NCBI GenBank assembly: GCA_018661465.1
Contig: JABJIC010000017.1
Location: 124,001 to 188,000 of the forward strand
Direction of reading: 5' to 3'
DNA length: 64,000 nucleotides
DNA from: Gammaproteobacteria bacterium
GTDB taxonomy: Bacteria; Pseudomonadota; Gammaproteobacteria; Pseudomonadales; Pseudohongiellaceae
The position numbers were made by a program, and so were the translations under genes. Below the pieces are notes generated by a model. The model was not told the DNA's origin, ran no database searches, and was given only the letters and a program-made list of their open reading frames with translations. Shown piece by piece: positions 50,845 through 59,966 of the stretch. The number at the start of each line of letters is the position of its first letter. Position 1 is the first letter of the stretch.

Positions 50845-52245
50845 CTATTCTGGGGGGAAGAACATCAACATTCGCCGGCCTTCTCTGATTACAGTAATTG
50901 CCGCAAAGCGATTGAGCTCATTGAGTGCTGAATTAAAAGCCGCGAGATCATCAACCTTTTCGCGATTAACTTCGACAATGACATCGCCTTCTCTCAGGCC
51001 TACGGACCAGGCAGTGCTGGGGGACACAACATCGCTTACCAATACACCTTCTGTGTCTTCGTCTGTGGATTGCACGCGAGCGCCTCGAAATTCATTGCTG
51101 GCTGGACGACGGATATCTTCGACGTCTGCCTCCATAGTCCTGCCGCCAATAACAACGTCCATTTCCCTTATCTCGCCATTTCTATAGAGGACCAATTCAG
51201 CTTTCTGGTCCTGGAGCATCATGCCAATCTTATTCCGTAGCTCCCTGCTTCCTTGTATTTCCTCACCAGCAATCTCAACAATTACATCTGAAATTTCGAT
51301 TCCAGCTTTTTCGGCAGCACTGCCAGCTACGATACTGGTAACCAGAGCTCCCGAATCAGCATCGATATTAAGAGCGCCAGCCATCTCACCATTCAGATCA
51401 ATGATAGAGACTCCGAGCATGCCTCTTCTTACTTCTCCGTCACGTTGCAAATGACCAACTACTGCAGCGACCATATCAACCGGAACAGCGAAGCCAATGC
51501 CATTGCTGCCACCATTTCCGCTAAGTATGGCTGTATTGATCCCGATCAGATTTCCTTCAAGATCGACCAGGGCGCCACCTGAATTGCCAAGATTAATGGC
51601 AGCATCTGTTTGAATAAAATCTTCATAGTTCTCTCGATTTAATCCCGCCCTGCCCAAAGCGCTAACGATGCCCGAGGTTACAGTCTGGCCGATGCCAAAC
51701 GGATTGCCTATAGCCACCACGTAATCGCCAACTTGGACGCTGTCAATATCGGCAAGCTGGATATCGCTCAATTCATCAGCATCTATTCTAAGTAAGGCAA
51801 TATCCGTTTCAGCGTCACTGCCTAGCAACTCAGCATTCTCAGTTCGACCGTCAGCTAATTGGACGCTTATGGAGTTAGCACCGGCAACTACATGGTGATT
51901 GCTAATAATCAGCCCTTGATCCGCATCAAAGATCACGCCAGAGCCAGCACCTGTAGCCCTGGGAGTTCTGGACCCCTGCCGGGAGATTTCAGGAAGGTTC
52001 TCAAAATATCTCCTCACTTCCTCCGGTATGTTTTCGCCCTGGGGAAAGAATCTATTCTCGGTTGGCATGAACTTGCTCACTCGGATACTTACAACCGCCG
52101 GAGTCACCTCCTCCAGCATGGGTGCCAAACTGGGAATACCCTGAGATAAAGCTTGAGGGGTGATAGCCAAGCTCTGGGAACCGATTCCTATGATCAATAT
52201 GACCGCTGAGAACCTCTGAATTTGTGTGATAAATGCTGTTTTCAC
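50845..52245 (-). CDS. Periplasmic serine protease DegQ/MucD (HtrA family)
   Basis: A protease-chaperone of the periplasm. The signal peptide ends near SLAITP. The chymotrypsin-like domain (about 40-255) has His118 (SNHHVVAGA), Asp148 (DAETDIALLR) and Ser222 (NLGNSGGAL). Two PDZ domains follow (about 265-355 and 375-465), with GIEISDVIVEIAGE and GLREGDVIVEVN. The two PDZ domains and 466-residue length match DegQ/MucD rather than DegS. GTG start with GGAG 9 bases upstream. It is divergent from a membrane-bound regulator across a 350-base gap. Confidence 0.95.
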   Translation of the reverse strand: MKTAFITQIQRFSAVILIIGIGSQSLAITPQALSQGIPSLAPMLEEVTPAVVSIRVSKFMPTENRFFPQGENIPEEVRRYFENLPEISRQGSRTPRATGAGSGVIFDADQGLIISNHHVVAGANSISVQLADGRTENAELLGSDAETDIALLRIDADELSDIQLADIDSVQVGDYVVAIGNPFGIGQTVTSGIVSALGRAGLNRENYEDFIQTDAAINLGNSGGALVDLEGNLIGINTAILSGNGGSNGIGFAVPVDMVAAVVGHLQRDGEVRRGMLGVSIIDLNGEMAGALNIDADSGALVTSIVAGSAAEKAGIEISDVIVEIAGEEIQGSRELRNKIGMMLQDQKAELVLYRNGEIREMDVVIGGRTMEADVEDIRRPASNEFRGARVQSTDEDTEGVLVSDVVSPSTAWSVGLREGDVIVEVNREKVDDLAAFNSALNELNRFAAITVIREGRRMLMFFPPE

Positions 52246-52596
52246 TTGCTATATCTCCTCTAAAACCGACGAGCACCCTAGACAGGGTGATCCTTGCTTG
52301 CCCTAAATGCTGGCATTGCGCTAATTTCTAGATCAAATTACGTGTGAAAGCGGTGAGTAACCTGAAAATGCGATGAATAAAATGTCCAGAAATCCTGCAG
52401 ATGAAGAAAATTCCCGATTTTGTGGTCTTAATCTATTAGAATTAGCTCTATTCTTGAGGAGCATGGCTAGCTAGGTACAATGCAGTAGGGAAAGGTAGTA
52501 CGGAATTGAGTAACCTTTCCTCGCTATATACGTCTAAGCTATAGAAGAAACGGAACCGCCCTTTTGACGACTACATCAGATACCGGGATTGTCGAA
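52246..52596. other. 351-base divergent promoter region
   Basis: Lies between degQ (minus) and the ToxR/CadC-type regulator (plus). It is AT-rich near both ends and contains no convincing frame. Promoters for both genes must be here. I cannot locate a clear sigma-E or sigma-70 box by eye. A repeat of the hexamer ACCTTT/AAAGGT (52492-52518) brackets about 20 bases and might be an operator. Confidence 0.4.
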
Positions 52597-53652
52597 ATGA
52601 ATATTAGACAAGAAATACAGGTCGATGCTGCTGAACAGAAAGCAGCCTTTGCACCTGAAAAGTCGAAGAACGTGTTTTCTATTGGTGAATGGAGTGTTAT
52701 TCCAGAACTTAATAGACTTCAACATCGAAATTTGGACCAGAAAATACAGCTCGAGCCGAGGCTGGTGAATCTACTTTGCTACCTCGCAAGTAATCAAGAT
52801 CGGGTAATCGGTAGAGAGGAATTAATTCAGGAATTATGGCCCCGGGTCATAGTAAACGAAAATTCGCTTACCCGAGCAGTATCAGAGCTTCGCAAACAAT
52901 TACGATCAACTGACACTGAGTTGAATTACATAGAAACTATTCCGAAAAAGGGATATCGACTCCTTGTACCTGTCGAAGATACGCAGGAATACCCTGTTAA
53001 ACTACATAAGCTTATGCAGCAAGCTTCCCAAACAGTAGAAGATTCAGATATTTCACCGGCAGGCTTTCTCAAACAAAAATACCATACCTCGTTTCAAGCA
53101 GCGGCAGCTGCCGTAGCAATTGCAGCGACCCTTGTTCTTTACCCATTTTCAGATACCAGCAAGCCAGATGACACAAGACAATGGATAGATAGTACTGCTC
53201 TACCTCTGCTTTCAGATCAAGTAATCAATCCGGACAATGATTATATGGGAGGCGAGTTGAGCCTGAGCGGTATGGGAGAAGCCAGCTTTGGATCAAGTAT
53301 TGGTGGCACTACTAGCAACCCCATTATCGCAAATGACAATAATCAGTATGCCTACATCAAATATGATCATAGCGGCTCAACAATTTATTTAGGAAGCTTG
53401 AACAGCACAATGGACCCCTTGGCCATCTACAGTAATGACTCTCACCTCTTTAATTTGGCATGGTCACCGGTAGGAAATAATCTGCTATTCGCTAAGAAAC
53501 CAGGTATGAGCACTGCGGCGATATTTTCCAATGGAACGAAAAAAGTTGATGAACTATTTAGCCTGGACCTGGGCTCAATGTTGATTAGCAAACTGATTCC
53601 AGACGCCAGCCCGGCAATAAATGACTCAGTTAACAAACAGAGCCTAACTTAA
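52597..53652 (+). CDS. ToxR/CadC-type membrane-bound winged-helix regulator
   Basis: The N-terminal half is an OmpR-type winged helix (about 25-130). Its marks are FSIGEWSVIPELNRLQHR, LEPRLVNLLCYLASNQD, REELIQELWP, ENSLTRAVSELRKQL and YIETIPKKGYRLL, the last being the wing typical of CadC-like proteins. One membrane segment follows (QAAAAAVAIAATLVLYPF), then a periplasmic part of about 170 residues with LFNLAWSPVGNNLLFAKKPG, a TolB/WD-like blade. It thus senses outside and binds DNA inside. The ATG at 52597 is preferred; a TTG at 52564 is possible. It is divergent from degQ. Confidence 0.87.
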   Translation: MNIRQEIQVDAAEQKAAFAPEKSKNVFSIGEWSVIPELNRLQHRNLDQKIQLEPRLVNLLCYLASNQDRVIGREELIQELWPRVIVNENSLTRAVSELRKQLRSTDTELNYIETIPKKGYRLLVPVEDTQEYPVKLHKLMQQASQTVEDSDISPAGFLKQKYHTSFQAAAAAVAIAATLVLYPFSDTSKPDDTRQWIDSTALPLLSDQVINPDNDYMGGELSLSGMGEASFGSSIGGTTSNPIIANDNNQYAYIKYDHSGSTIYLGSLNSTMDPLAIYSNDSHLFNLAWSPVGNNLLFAKKPGMSTAAIFSNGTKKVDELFSLDLGSMLISKLIPDASPAINDSVNKQSLT

Positions 53653-53671
53653 GCTATCAAAAAGTAGTGGA

Positions 53672-54589
53672 TTAGTGCTCTGGAGGACCGATGACTGTTG
53701 AGAAGTACGTTGTTAATAGCATTATTAACAAGGCAACTAAGCCCTCTACCCGAATGGACTTCCCTATCTGCGTTGCATTGCCCTCTGCGATGATTCGCGG
53801 CACCAGCTTATAGCGGTTCAATGCTGCTATTCCCAATATGCAAAGTACAAGAGATATTTTAATCAAAACCGCGATGCCGTAGGGACTTTCTAGCAATTGA
53901 ATTGGTGCAGCGAAAAACTCAAACAGAAGAATTACTCCTGCTACGGTCAATACACCAACAATACCCATGGCTAGATTGCCAAACCTCTCCAAGCTATTCT
54001 TTACTGTTTCCAGATCGCTACTAAAGGATAGGCTCCACAGCGGGTAAAGACTTCCAATCCAAAATGAGAAAGCCAAGAAATGCAAGAAGATAGCTATTTG
54101 AGAAAGAAGGCTTAAAACCGACACATGGCCTCCTATTCGGAAACTATATGCCAGTAAAAATAGTGCGGGGGTGAATACCTTGAACACGTTTATATAGAAC
54201 TGTTCACTCGGAGGTCGAGTAATATTGGATATTTTCTTTAAATAATAAATACTCGCTAGCAAAGCAATTACAAAAGCCGACAGCCGATAGAGAGCCATTT
54301 CTCCATGTTGCGTGCTCATGAGTAGCGAGATCATCGACCAATCGAACATTCCCAAGAGGCCGCTACCATTCACCAAACCAACCTGAATCAGGTAATTCAG
54401 CAAAACTCCCTGAAATCCGAGAAAAGATCCAATCAATATATAACTGAAATTCTTTTCCAGTAGTTGGCGAGAACCATCAGAAAATTTCCACAAACAGAGA
54501 CTGCCTCCAGCAATGCTGGCGGCACCTATGTAGAGCAATAATTTGCAAACCAGACTTGCCAGCTCCCAGCTACCGGGAATGAGCGTCAT
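53672..54589 (-). CDS. copD: Copper resistance protein CopD (inner membrane)
   Basis: 305 residues with about eight membrane segments. The N-terminal SWELASLVCKLLLYIGAASI and the middle IAIFLHFLAFSFWIGSLYPL match the CopD/PcoD family, where histidines in the FLHFLAFSFWIG segment are thought to handle copper transport. The C-terminal half has LLLFEFFAAPIQLLESPYGI and KISLVLCILGIAALNRYK. It lies 48 bases after copC on the same strand, the usual copCD order. It likely moves copper between periplasm and cytoplasm for loading cuproenzymes. Confidence 0.9.
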   Translation of the reverse strand: MTLIPGSWELASLVCKLLLYIGAASIAGGSLCLWKFSDGSRQLLEKNFSYILIGSFLGFQGVLLNYLIQVGLVNGSGLLGMFDWSMISLLMSTQHGEMALYRLSAFVIALLASIYYLKKISNITRPPSEQFYINVFKVFTPALFLLAYSFRIGGHVSVLSLLSQIAIFLHFLAFSFWIGSLYPLWSLSFSSDLETVKNSLERFGNLAMGIVGVLTVAGVILLFEFFAAPIQLLESPYGIAVLIKISLVLCILGIAALNRYKLVPRIIAEGNATQIGKSIRVEGLVALLIMLLTTYFSTVIGPPEH

Positions 54590-54637
54590 TTGAAGAAGAG
54601 TGTGATGATGATGAGTTTAGAAAGCCGAGCCAGAGTC

Positions 54638-55015
54638 TTAAGATTCTGGCTTGACCTCAAAACTATAGGAGTTGGTTACTGTATGGCCATCGGCGCCGAT
54701 TACTGCCCAGTTAACCGTAAACTTTCCCGGGTGCATTCCCGGCGTTTCGATAGAATATGCGGCTTTCGTTTGATCTGAAACTTCAAAGTTTGTAGGCATC
54801 TCATGACCTACGCCCATCAGCTCCAATTTGATCAGCTTTACCTCAGCGGTAAATACCAGATCAAGCTTGGCCGGTAAGCTGGTAACTACAGACTCATCTG
54901 CAGGCGTCGATTCCTTTAGGCCGGTATGGGCCGAGGCTTGCATCGAAAACGATAAGCTAGCCAACAGAACGACGATAGCTCTTGCCATAAAATTGAATGT
55001 GCTAGAAGAATTCAT
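54638..55015 (-). CDS. copC: Copper-binding protein CopC
   Basis: A periplasmic copper carrier, 125 residues before processing. The signal peptide ends at QASA, so the mature protein begins with His30, the first ligand of the Cu(II) histidine brace. Asp109 and His111 in WAVIGADGH complete the site. The fold marks ESTPADESV, LDLVFTAEVKLIKLELMG and SYSFEV are all present. GAGGA lies 6 bases before the start. It forms an operon with copD. It differs from the two CopC-like proteins at 46498 and 48098, which lack these ligands. Confidence 0.92.
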   Translation of the reverse strand: MNSSSTFNFMARAIVVLLASLSFSMQASAHTGLKESTPADESVVTSLPAKLDLVFTAEVKLIKLELMGVGHEMPTNFEVSDQTKAAYSIETPGMHPGKFTVNWAVIGADGHTVTNSYSFEVKPES

Positions 55016-55168
55016 AGTATTTCCTCAAATAGATTCTGGGTGAGGTCTGTGTTCATACAATCAGATCGCTCAAGATACGCCTTATTATCTCAGTTTTATC
55101 CAATATAGGCGATGCTCATACTGCGACAAATTGTCACCCCTGAATACATCAAAAGTTGCTCCTGTGAA

Positions 55169-55894
55169 CTACTTCTTGCGTTGCCAGACGTGGCTCTGAG
55201 GCGATATCGATATCTCCTCCAACACCGTGCCTGGCCGAGCCTCAATGACGGTCATAAGTGCAGCCGCGACATCATCCGCCTCAACCGCGTTCTCTGGGTC
55301 AGCCCCTGGCTCAAAATTAAGTTCATCGAAAAAAGGAGTTCTCACTGCGCCTGGATTAAGAATGCTCACCCTAACTCCAGATTTCCCACACTCATCTCTC
55401 AGCGCTTGCGCAAAGCCTCTTATGGCGAATTTACTGGCACAATATATGCTGCCCTGCCGCGAGCCTTTTAGCGCAGCTTCAGAGCCAGTAAAGACAATAT
55501 CGCCACTGCCCTGCTTCTTAAGCAAGGGCAGGAAGCTCTTGGTAATTATGGCATGACTCATGAAATTCACGTCCATTACCAAGCGCAAATCAGCCACAGA
55601 AAGTTGTTCGAGAAAGGCCATTTTTCCTAGGCCTGCATTATTTATAAGAGCTTTCACCGGCAAGCCAAGCTGATCAACTTCCTTAACTAGATCGTCCATG
55701 GCTTTCGGTAAAGAATCAATATCCGATAGGTCAATTTGTCTCGGCATGAAACTTTCATGGTTAAGACTCTTTTCATTCGCGTCCTTCGAGATACCAATCA
55801 CCTGGTAACCCTCTTCAAGAAGCCTTCGAGCCATCGCCAAGCCTATTCCAGACGAAGCGCCAGACAGTATTACCAATTGCGTATCTTTAGACAT
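55169..55894 (-). CDS. Short-chain dehydrogenase/reductase
   Basis: 241 residues, cytoplasmic. The cofactor loop is SGASSGIGLAMA, then NNAGLGKM, a catalytic Ser-Tyr-Lys reading TGSEAALKGSRQGSIYCASK, and NPGAVRTPFFDE. This is the classical SDR pattern with YCASK as the catalytic Tyr-Lys. The substrate is unknown. It lies alone between copC and the radical SAM gene, in the same direction. Confidence 0.9.
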   Translation of the reverse strand: MSKDTQLVILSGASSGIGLAMARRLLEEGYQVIGISKDANEKSLNHESFMPRQIDLSDIDSLPKAMDDLVKEVDQLGLPVKALINNAGLGKMAFLEQLSVADLRLVMDVNFMSHAIITKSFLPLLKKQGSGDIVFTGSEAALKGSRQGSIYCASKFAIRGFAQALRDECGKSGVRVSILNPGAVRTPFFDELNFEPGADPENAVEADDVAAALMTVIEARPGTVLEEISISPQSHVWQRKK

Positions 55895-55961
55895 AATTAA
55901 CTCACTAAGCCTTTCATAGCAGACTTTACAGACTGCAGATGTTTATCCAAACAAACTGTCA

Positions 55962-56948
55962 CTATCCACAGTGATAGAATTTTTCTTCCGGAATAAAGCT
56001 TTTCAATGATGTTTCAATTTTTTCAAATTCATCTTTTTTCCCGATGGGTTTCAAACTTAGCATTCCATCTTCTAATTCCATCTTTCTTGAAAATAACTCT
56101 TCATCAGGATATTGCTTCACGATGTTCTTATGAAAATCTACCGGCATCCTGAACACGCCGCTACTCACAGAATGAAGCATGTCCACATCGAGTCCTGAAA
56201 AAACATGCTGAAATAGCTCCTTATAAGCTAGGTGGCTGTCCTCCTCTACAATAACCGGCTCGAATCGGAGGGCTACTTTCCAGCCAGCCTTCTGCAACTT
56301 TGCCAGAGCATCGATTCGCTTTGTAATCGAAGGCACTCTATTCTCCCATTTTTGAGACTGCAGCTCGGGCGAAAAACTCATCGCTATGACGCAATTCTCA
56401 ATGGCCTCCCGATCCAGAAAACTTCGAATCTGGGTGCTCTTGGTTCGAATTTCAATTGTAGCTTCTGGCCTGCATGCAAAGAAAGGCAGGAAATAATCGC
56501 AAAAGCCGCTTACAGGCTCCAAGGCCAAGCTGTCGCAATCATAGCCACTATAATAAACACTTGGCCCAGGATTTTTCACAATCATATCCGCTAGAGATTC
56601 TGCAAAGTCTTCGTAATTAACAAATAGAACATAATTGGCAGAACGATACATGCCTTGCAAAAAGCAATACCGGCAATCATAGATGCAGTTGAGCATATGA
56701 GAAAAATAGTAGCTCGGATTCTCATCAAATCCGTAGCCTTCCGGCGAGGGAAGAACAAATTTTCCGTGTTTCCTGGCAAGAATTAAAGCCGGCGCACTTT
56801 TCTGCATTCGAAAATTTTGGCCTTTCCTATTAAACACTTCGCCGTATCGCGAGCAATGTATATGAGGAATAGACGGATAAGACGCGAGAATTTTCTGCAC
56901 CCTTTCCCACTGCGCCACTTCCTCTTCAATATAGATTGCCGAAAACAT
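55962..56948 (-). CDS. Spore-photoproduct-lyase-like radical SAM enzyme
   Basis: 328 residues. The iron-sulfur motif is C88-x3-C92-x2-C95 (CIYDCRYC) within NPSYYFSHMLNCIYDC, as in SPL-family proteins. Cys138 (YSGYDCDSLALEP) sits where the hydrogen-donor cysteine of spore photoproduct lyase is found. TKSTQIRSFL and VALRFEPVI continue the barrel. The family repairs thymine photoproducts in spores, but this organism looks like a non-spore-former, so another DNA lesion or substrate is likely. It follows the nucleosidase-like gene by 19 bases. Confidence 0.87.
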   Translation of the reverse strand: MFSAIYIEEEVAQWERVQKILASYPSIPHIHCSRYGEVFNRKGQNFRMQKSAPALILARKHGKFVLPSPEGYGFDENPSYYFSHMLNCIYDCRYCFLQGMYRSANYVLFVNYEDFAESLADMIVKNPGPSVYYSGYDCDSLALEPVSGFCDYFLPFFACRPEATIEIRTKSTQIRSFLDREAIENCVIAMSFSPELQSQKWENRVPSITKRIDALAKLQKAGWKVALRFEPVIVEEDSHLAYKELFQHVFSGLDVDMLHSVSSGVFRMPVDFHKNIVKQYPDEELFSRKMELEDGMLSLKPIGKKDEFEKIETSLKSFIPEEKFYHCG

Positions 56949-56967
56949 GTCTTCTTTTCATCCCTTA

Positions 56968-57816
56968 CTAATCTAAAGTCTTTTCCAAAACAGAAAGTAG
57001 CTGCTTGGTAGAGTGATAATTTTTCTTGCTTAACTCCTCTAGCAAGCCATTCTTATCCTGTGCTTGAAACCGCTGACAGTGCCTCTTCAACTGAATCCTC
57101 TGCGTCACAGTAAGCTTATATGCTGACTCTAGATAGCCGAACACTTTCGGCAAGCGATGACGTGAATTATGGGTATCAAGCAAGTCCAATAGATCACCGA
57201 CAAGTTCCAGTATCCTGCTTCCTTGCCTCTCAATCATGCCCGGGATATTTTGCAGATTTATTTGGTCGACATGGTTATCACGATTATCGGAAATAATCTT
57301 AAAAGTCTGTACGAATTCACTACTGCTTAGAGCTTGTGCGGCACGATAAAAACCTGAAGCCTCCATCTCATAGGCAACATCTTCGTCGTATTCTTTTTCA
57401 ATTTCATCAACGGTAATCACTGGTGATGAATCATAACCGCTAATTAGCATCCCGGGATAAAAGACGTCCCCGGTTGCTTTCTCGGTGATCTTGCTCGCCA
57501 ATAGCCCGGTCCCAATGGCGGCAGAGCGATGCCCAGCTATGCCAATATTCAACCAGGCGCTAATCAACTCTGGCTCTAGTCTGGTTCCTAAATAATTTGA
57601 CGCATCAGTTGCAGCAGCTTTTCCCATGCCTGACAAAACCAGACTTATACCTTTGTCATTCTTGTAGATCGGAAATGCAGTGTGATCTGTCACTTTCTCC
57701 AGATTGAACAAGGCGATCAGGGGTTTCGCCTCCAAGCTATGGGCAACCACGATATTTAGCTTTCCAGCATCCAAAGCTTTCACCATTCCCGAAGAAACTC
57801 CATTTTCATTCACCAT
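56968..57816 (-). CDS. Nucleoside phosphorylase/MTA-SAH nucleosidase-like protein with extra C-terminal domain
   Basis: Residues 1-190 follow the PNP/MTAN fold: VVAHSLEAKPLI, LVLSGMGKAAATDA, WLNIGIAGHR, the ribose-binding Glu152 (YEMEASGF) and Asp177 (IISDNRD), which is the MTAN catalytic position. Nucleosidases of this type also cleave 5'-deoxyadenosine, the by-product of radical SAM reactions. The adjacent enzyme is radical SAM, so a recycling role is a reasonable inference. The last 90 residues are a helical, charged domain not seen in standard MTAN. The start overlaps the stop of the GT2 gene by 11 bases. Confidence 0.8.
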   Translation of the reverse strand: MVNENGVSSGMVKALDAGKLNIVVAHSLEAKPLIALFNLEKVTDHTAFPIYKNDKGISLVLSGMGKAAATDASNYLGTRLEPELISAWLNIGIAGHRSAAIGTGLLASKITEKATGDVFYPGMLISGYDSSPVITVDEIEKEYDEDVAYEMEASGFYRAAQALSSSEFVQTFKIISDNRDNHVDQINLQNIPGMIERQGSRILELVGDLLDLLDTHNSRHRLPKVFGYLESAYKLTVTQRIQLKRHCQRFQAQDKNGLLEELSKKNYHSTKQLLSVLEKTLD

Positions 57817-58654
57817 ATTTCTTAATCATGCTGCGATAATGATCTACCGTTTCTCTATTGTCTCGCTTTTCTGCTCCGGCAAGTAGGATTTCACACTTTG
57901 ACAGAAGCATAGTCCGGGTCTTAGTAATTTGATCAGGGTTTAGATTTCCGGATTGAAGCAAATTCCCCATTGCCTGAACTCTAAACCTATCCATACCCCA
58001 GTGCAGACGTGACAACTGATCATCATGACCACCGTATTTTTTTATCAAAGCTTGCTCAATGAACAAAACTGGATAACGACTGCAGATTTTTAACCAAAGA
58101 TCATAGTCCTCACAAGCAGGTAGCTCTTCATCAAACCCACCCACCTCCTCAAACAACTGGCGGCTCAAAATAACTGATGAAGGAGAAATTGCGCAGAGAG
58201 GCAGGCATTTGTCGAATATATGGCCACCGCCTTTCTGGTGCTTTTTCATTTGATTTACACGGACACCATTTCTTATCCATATTTCTTCGCTGTGTATTAA
58301 TTGATACTCAGGGTTTTCAATCAGCCGTTGTATCTGTAACTCCAGCTTCTTTTCCAACCATTCATCATCCGAATCAAGAAATGCCAGCCACTTACTGCTA
58401 CTTTCAATAACTCCTCTATTACGGGCGGCACTAACGCCTAGATTACTCTGAGAGAGATAACGAAGCTGTGGATATTTTTCCTCGAGAAAGCTGCCTGTTC
58501 CATCAGATGAACCATCATCAACTACGATTATCTCATTGGCCGCCAAAGTCTGAGACAGGACTGATTCAATAGCACGACTAATGCAATGCTTTCTATTGAA
58601 GGTGGGAATTACTACCGCTATGGAGTTGTCCATTATTCGCATCTGCTTTTTCAT
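57806..58654 (-). CDS. Family 2 glycosyltransferase
   Basis: About 282 residues with the GT-A fold. VVIPTFNRKHCISRAIESVL is the nucleotide-sugar-binding start. VVDDGSSDGT, GVSAARNRGV and the DxD-like FLDSDDEWLEKK follow, then GGFDEELPACEDYDLW. It transfers a sugar to an unknown acceptor. Three ATGs lie within the first 22 bases (58654, 58642, 58633); none has a clear ribosome site and the last fits the conserved start best. It begins only 6-30 bases after the terminator of the preceding operon. It is the first gene of an operon with the nucleosidase and radical SAM genes. Confidence 0.88.
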   Translation of the reverse strand: MKKQMRIMDNSIAVVIPTFNRKHCISRAIESVLSQTLAANEIIVVDDGSSDGTGSFLEEKYPQLRYLSQSNLGVSAARNRGVIESSSKWLAFLDSDDEWLEKKLELQIQRLIENPEYQLIHSEEIWIRNGVRVNQMKKHQKGGGHIFDKCLPLCAISPSSVILSRQLFEEVGGFDEELPACEDYDLWLKICSRYPVLFIEQALIKKYGGHDDQLSRLHWGMDRFRVQAMGNLLQSGNLNPDQITKTRTMLLSKCEILLAGAEKRDNRETVDHYRSMIKKYGE

Positions 58655-58659
58655 CAATC

Positions 58660-58681
58660 AAAAAAGGGAACCGAAGTTCCC
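58660..58681 (-). terminator. Rho-independent terminator of the acyl-CoA dehydrogenase operon
   Basis: On the minus strand GGGAAC-TTCG-GTTCCC is followed by six T. The UUCG loop makes it very stable. It lies 25 bases past the acyl-CoA dehydrogenase stop and just ahead of the GT2 start. Confidence 0.93.
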
Positions 58682-58705
58682 CATTTTAATTAGACCAGAA
58701 TTGTT

Positions 58706-59923
58706 CTAGCTATATTTTGCCAACTCTTTCCTGGCAATAACTCGTCGATGAACTTCATCTGGTCCATCTGCCAAACGTAAGGTTCTTTGGCTAGTCCATA
58801 ATGCTGCTAATGGAAAGTCTTGTGATACTCCCGCCGCGCCGTGCATTTGAATTGCTCTGTCTATTACCCGGAGTGCCATATTAGGTACAGCAACTTTTAT
58901 TTGAGAAATCGCATCACGAGCTGCTTTGTTTCCAATGGTATCCATCAGCCATGCCGCTTTAAAAGTAAGCAAACGACATTGTTCAATTTCAATTCTGCTA
59001 TCGGCGATAATATCGTAATTTCCACCGAGTTCGGAAAGAGGCTTGCCAAATGCTTCACGACTCACAGCTCGTTTACACATCAGGTCCAAGGCTTTTTCCG
59101 CTGCACCGATTGATCGCATGCAATGATGTATTCGTCCTGGCCCCAGCCGGCCCTGGGATATTTCAAAACCGCGACCTCTTCCTAAAATGATATTGCTTTC
59201 GGGAACTCGTACATTGTGGAATTTAATGTGCATATGCCCGTGAGGAGCATCGTCTTTGCCAAACACTTCCATTGGTCGAACAACTTCCACGCCTTCTGCA
59301 TCCATAGGAACCAGAATTTGTGACTGACGGTTGTGTTTCGGAGCATCCGGGTCCGTAACCACCATAGTAATCATTATCTTGCAGCGAGCATCTCCAGCTC
59401 CGGAGATATAAAACTTCTCACCACTGACAACCCACTCGTCGCCATCCAGAACTGCAGTAGTTGCAATATTTGTCGCGTCTGATGAAGCGATGTTCGGCTC
59501 TGTCATGGCGAAGGCTGAACGTATTGTTCCCGCTAACAATGGCTCAAGCCATTCTTTCTTTTGTGCTTCCGAACCATACCGCTCCAATACTTCCATATTT
59601 CCAGTATCTGGTGCGCTGCAGTTAAATGATTCTGATGCCAAACGGCTCCTGCCCATTATCTCGGCCAGATGAGCGTATTCAAGATTGGATATCCCTGCCC
59701 CACCCTGACTCTCAGGAAGAAAGAAATTCCAAAGACCGAGACGACGAGCTTCTTCTTTAAGATTACTTAATATTTCATCCTGTCTGGGCGTATGAGACCA
59801 GCGATCACCGACGCCAACTTCATGGTGATATTCCTTCTCTACCGCTTCAACATTTTCTTCCACAAAGGTACGGATCTTCTCCCGTACTTCCACCATTTCT
59901 TCAGACAATCCCAAATTCATCAT
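58706..59923 (-). CDS. Acyl-CoA dehydrogenase (ACAD10/11-like)
   Basis: An FAD enzyme that inserts a trans-2 double bond in an acyl-CoA. The 405 residues contain [66 protein letters not shown] and [15 protein letters not shown], as in the ACAD10/11 branch that acts on long or unusual chains. It is the last gene of a four-gene operon with a CurA-like reductase and two SDRs, ended by the terminator at 58660. Confidence 0.93.
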   Translation of the reverse strand: MMNLGLSEEMVEVREKIRTFVEENVEAVEKEYHHEVGVGDRWSHTPRQDEILSNLKEEARRLGLWNFFLPESQGGAGISNLEYAHLAEIMGRSRLASESFNCSAPDTGNMEVLERYGSEAQKKEWLEPLLAGTIRSAFAMTEPNIASSDATNIATTAVLDGDEWVVSGEKFYISGAGDARCKIMITMVVTDPDAPKHNRQSQILVPMDAEGVEVVRPMEVFGKDDAPHGHMHIKFHNVRVPESNIILGRGRGFEISQGRLGPGRIHHCMRSIGAAEKALDLMCKRAVSREAFGKPLSELGGNYDIIADSRIEIEQCRLLTFKAAWLMDTIGNKAARDAISQIKVAVPNMALRVIDRAIQMHGAAGVSQDFPLAALWTSQRTLRLADGPDEVHRRVIARKELAKYS

Positions 59924-59966
59924 TTTCCTAAACCCCTTTAAATCCTGTTTCTATCCTGAAAGTCTA

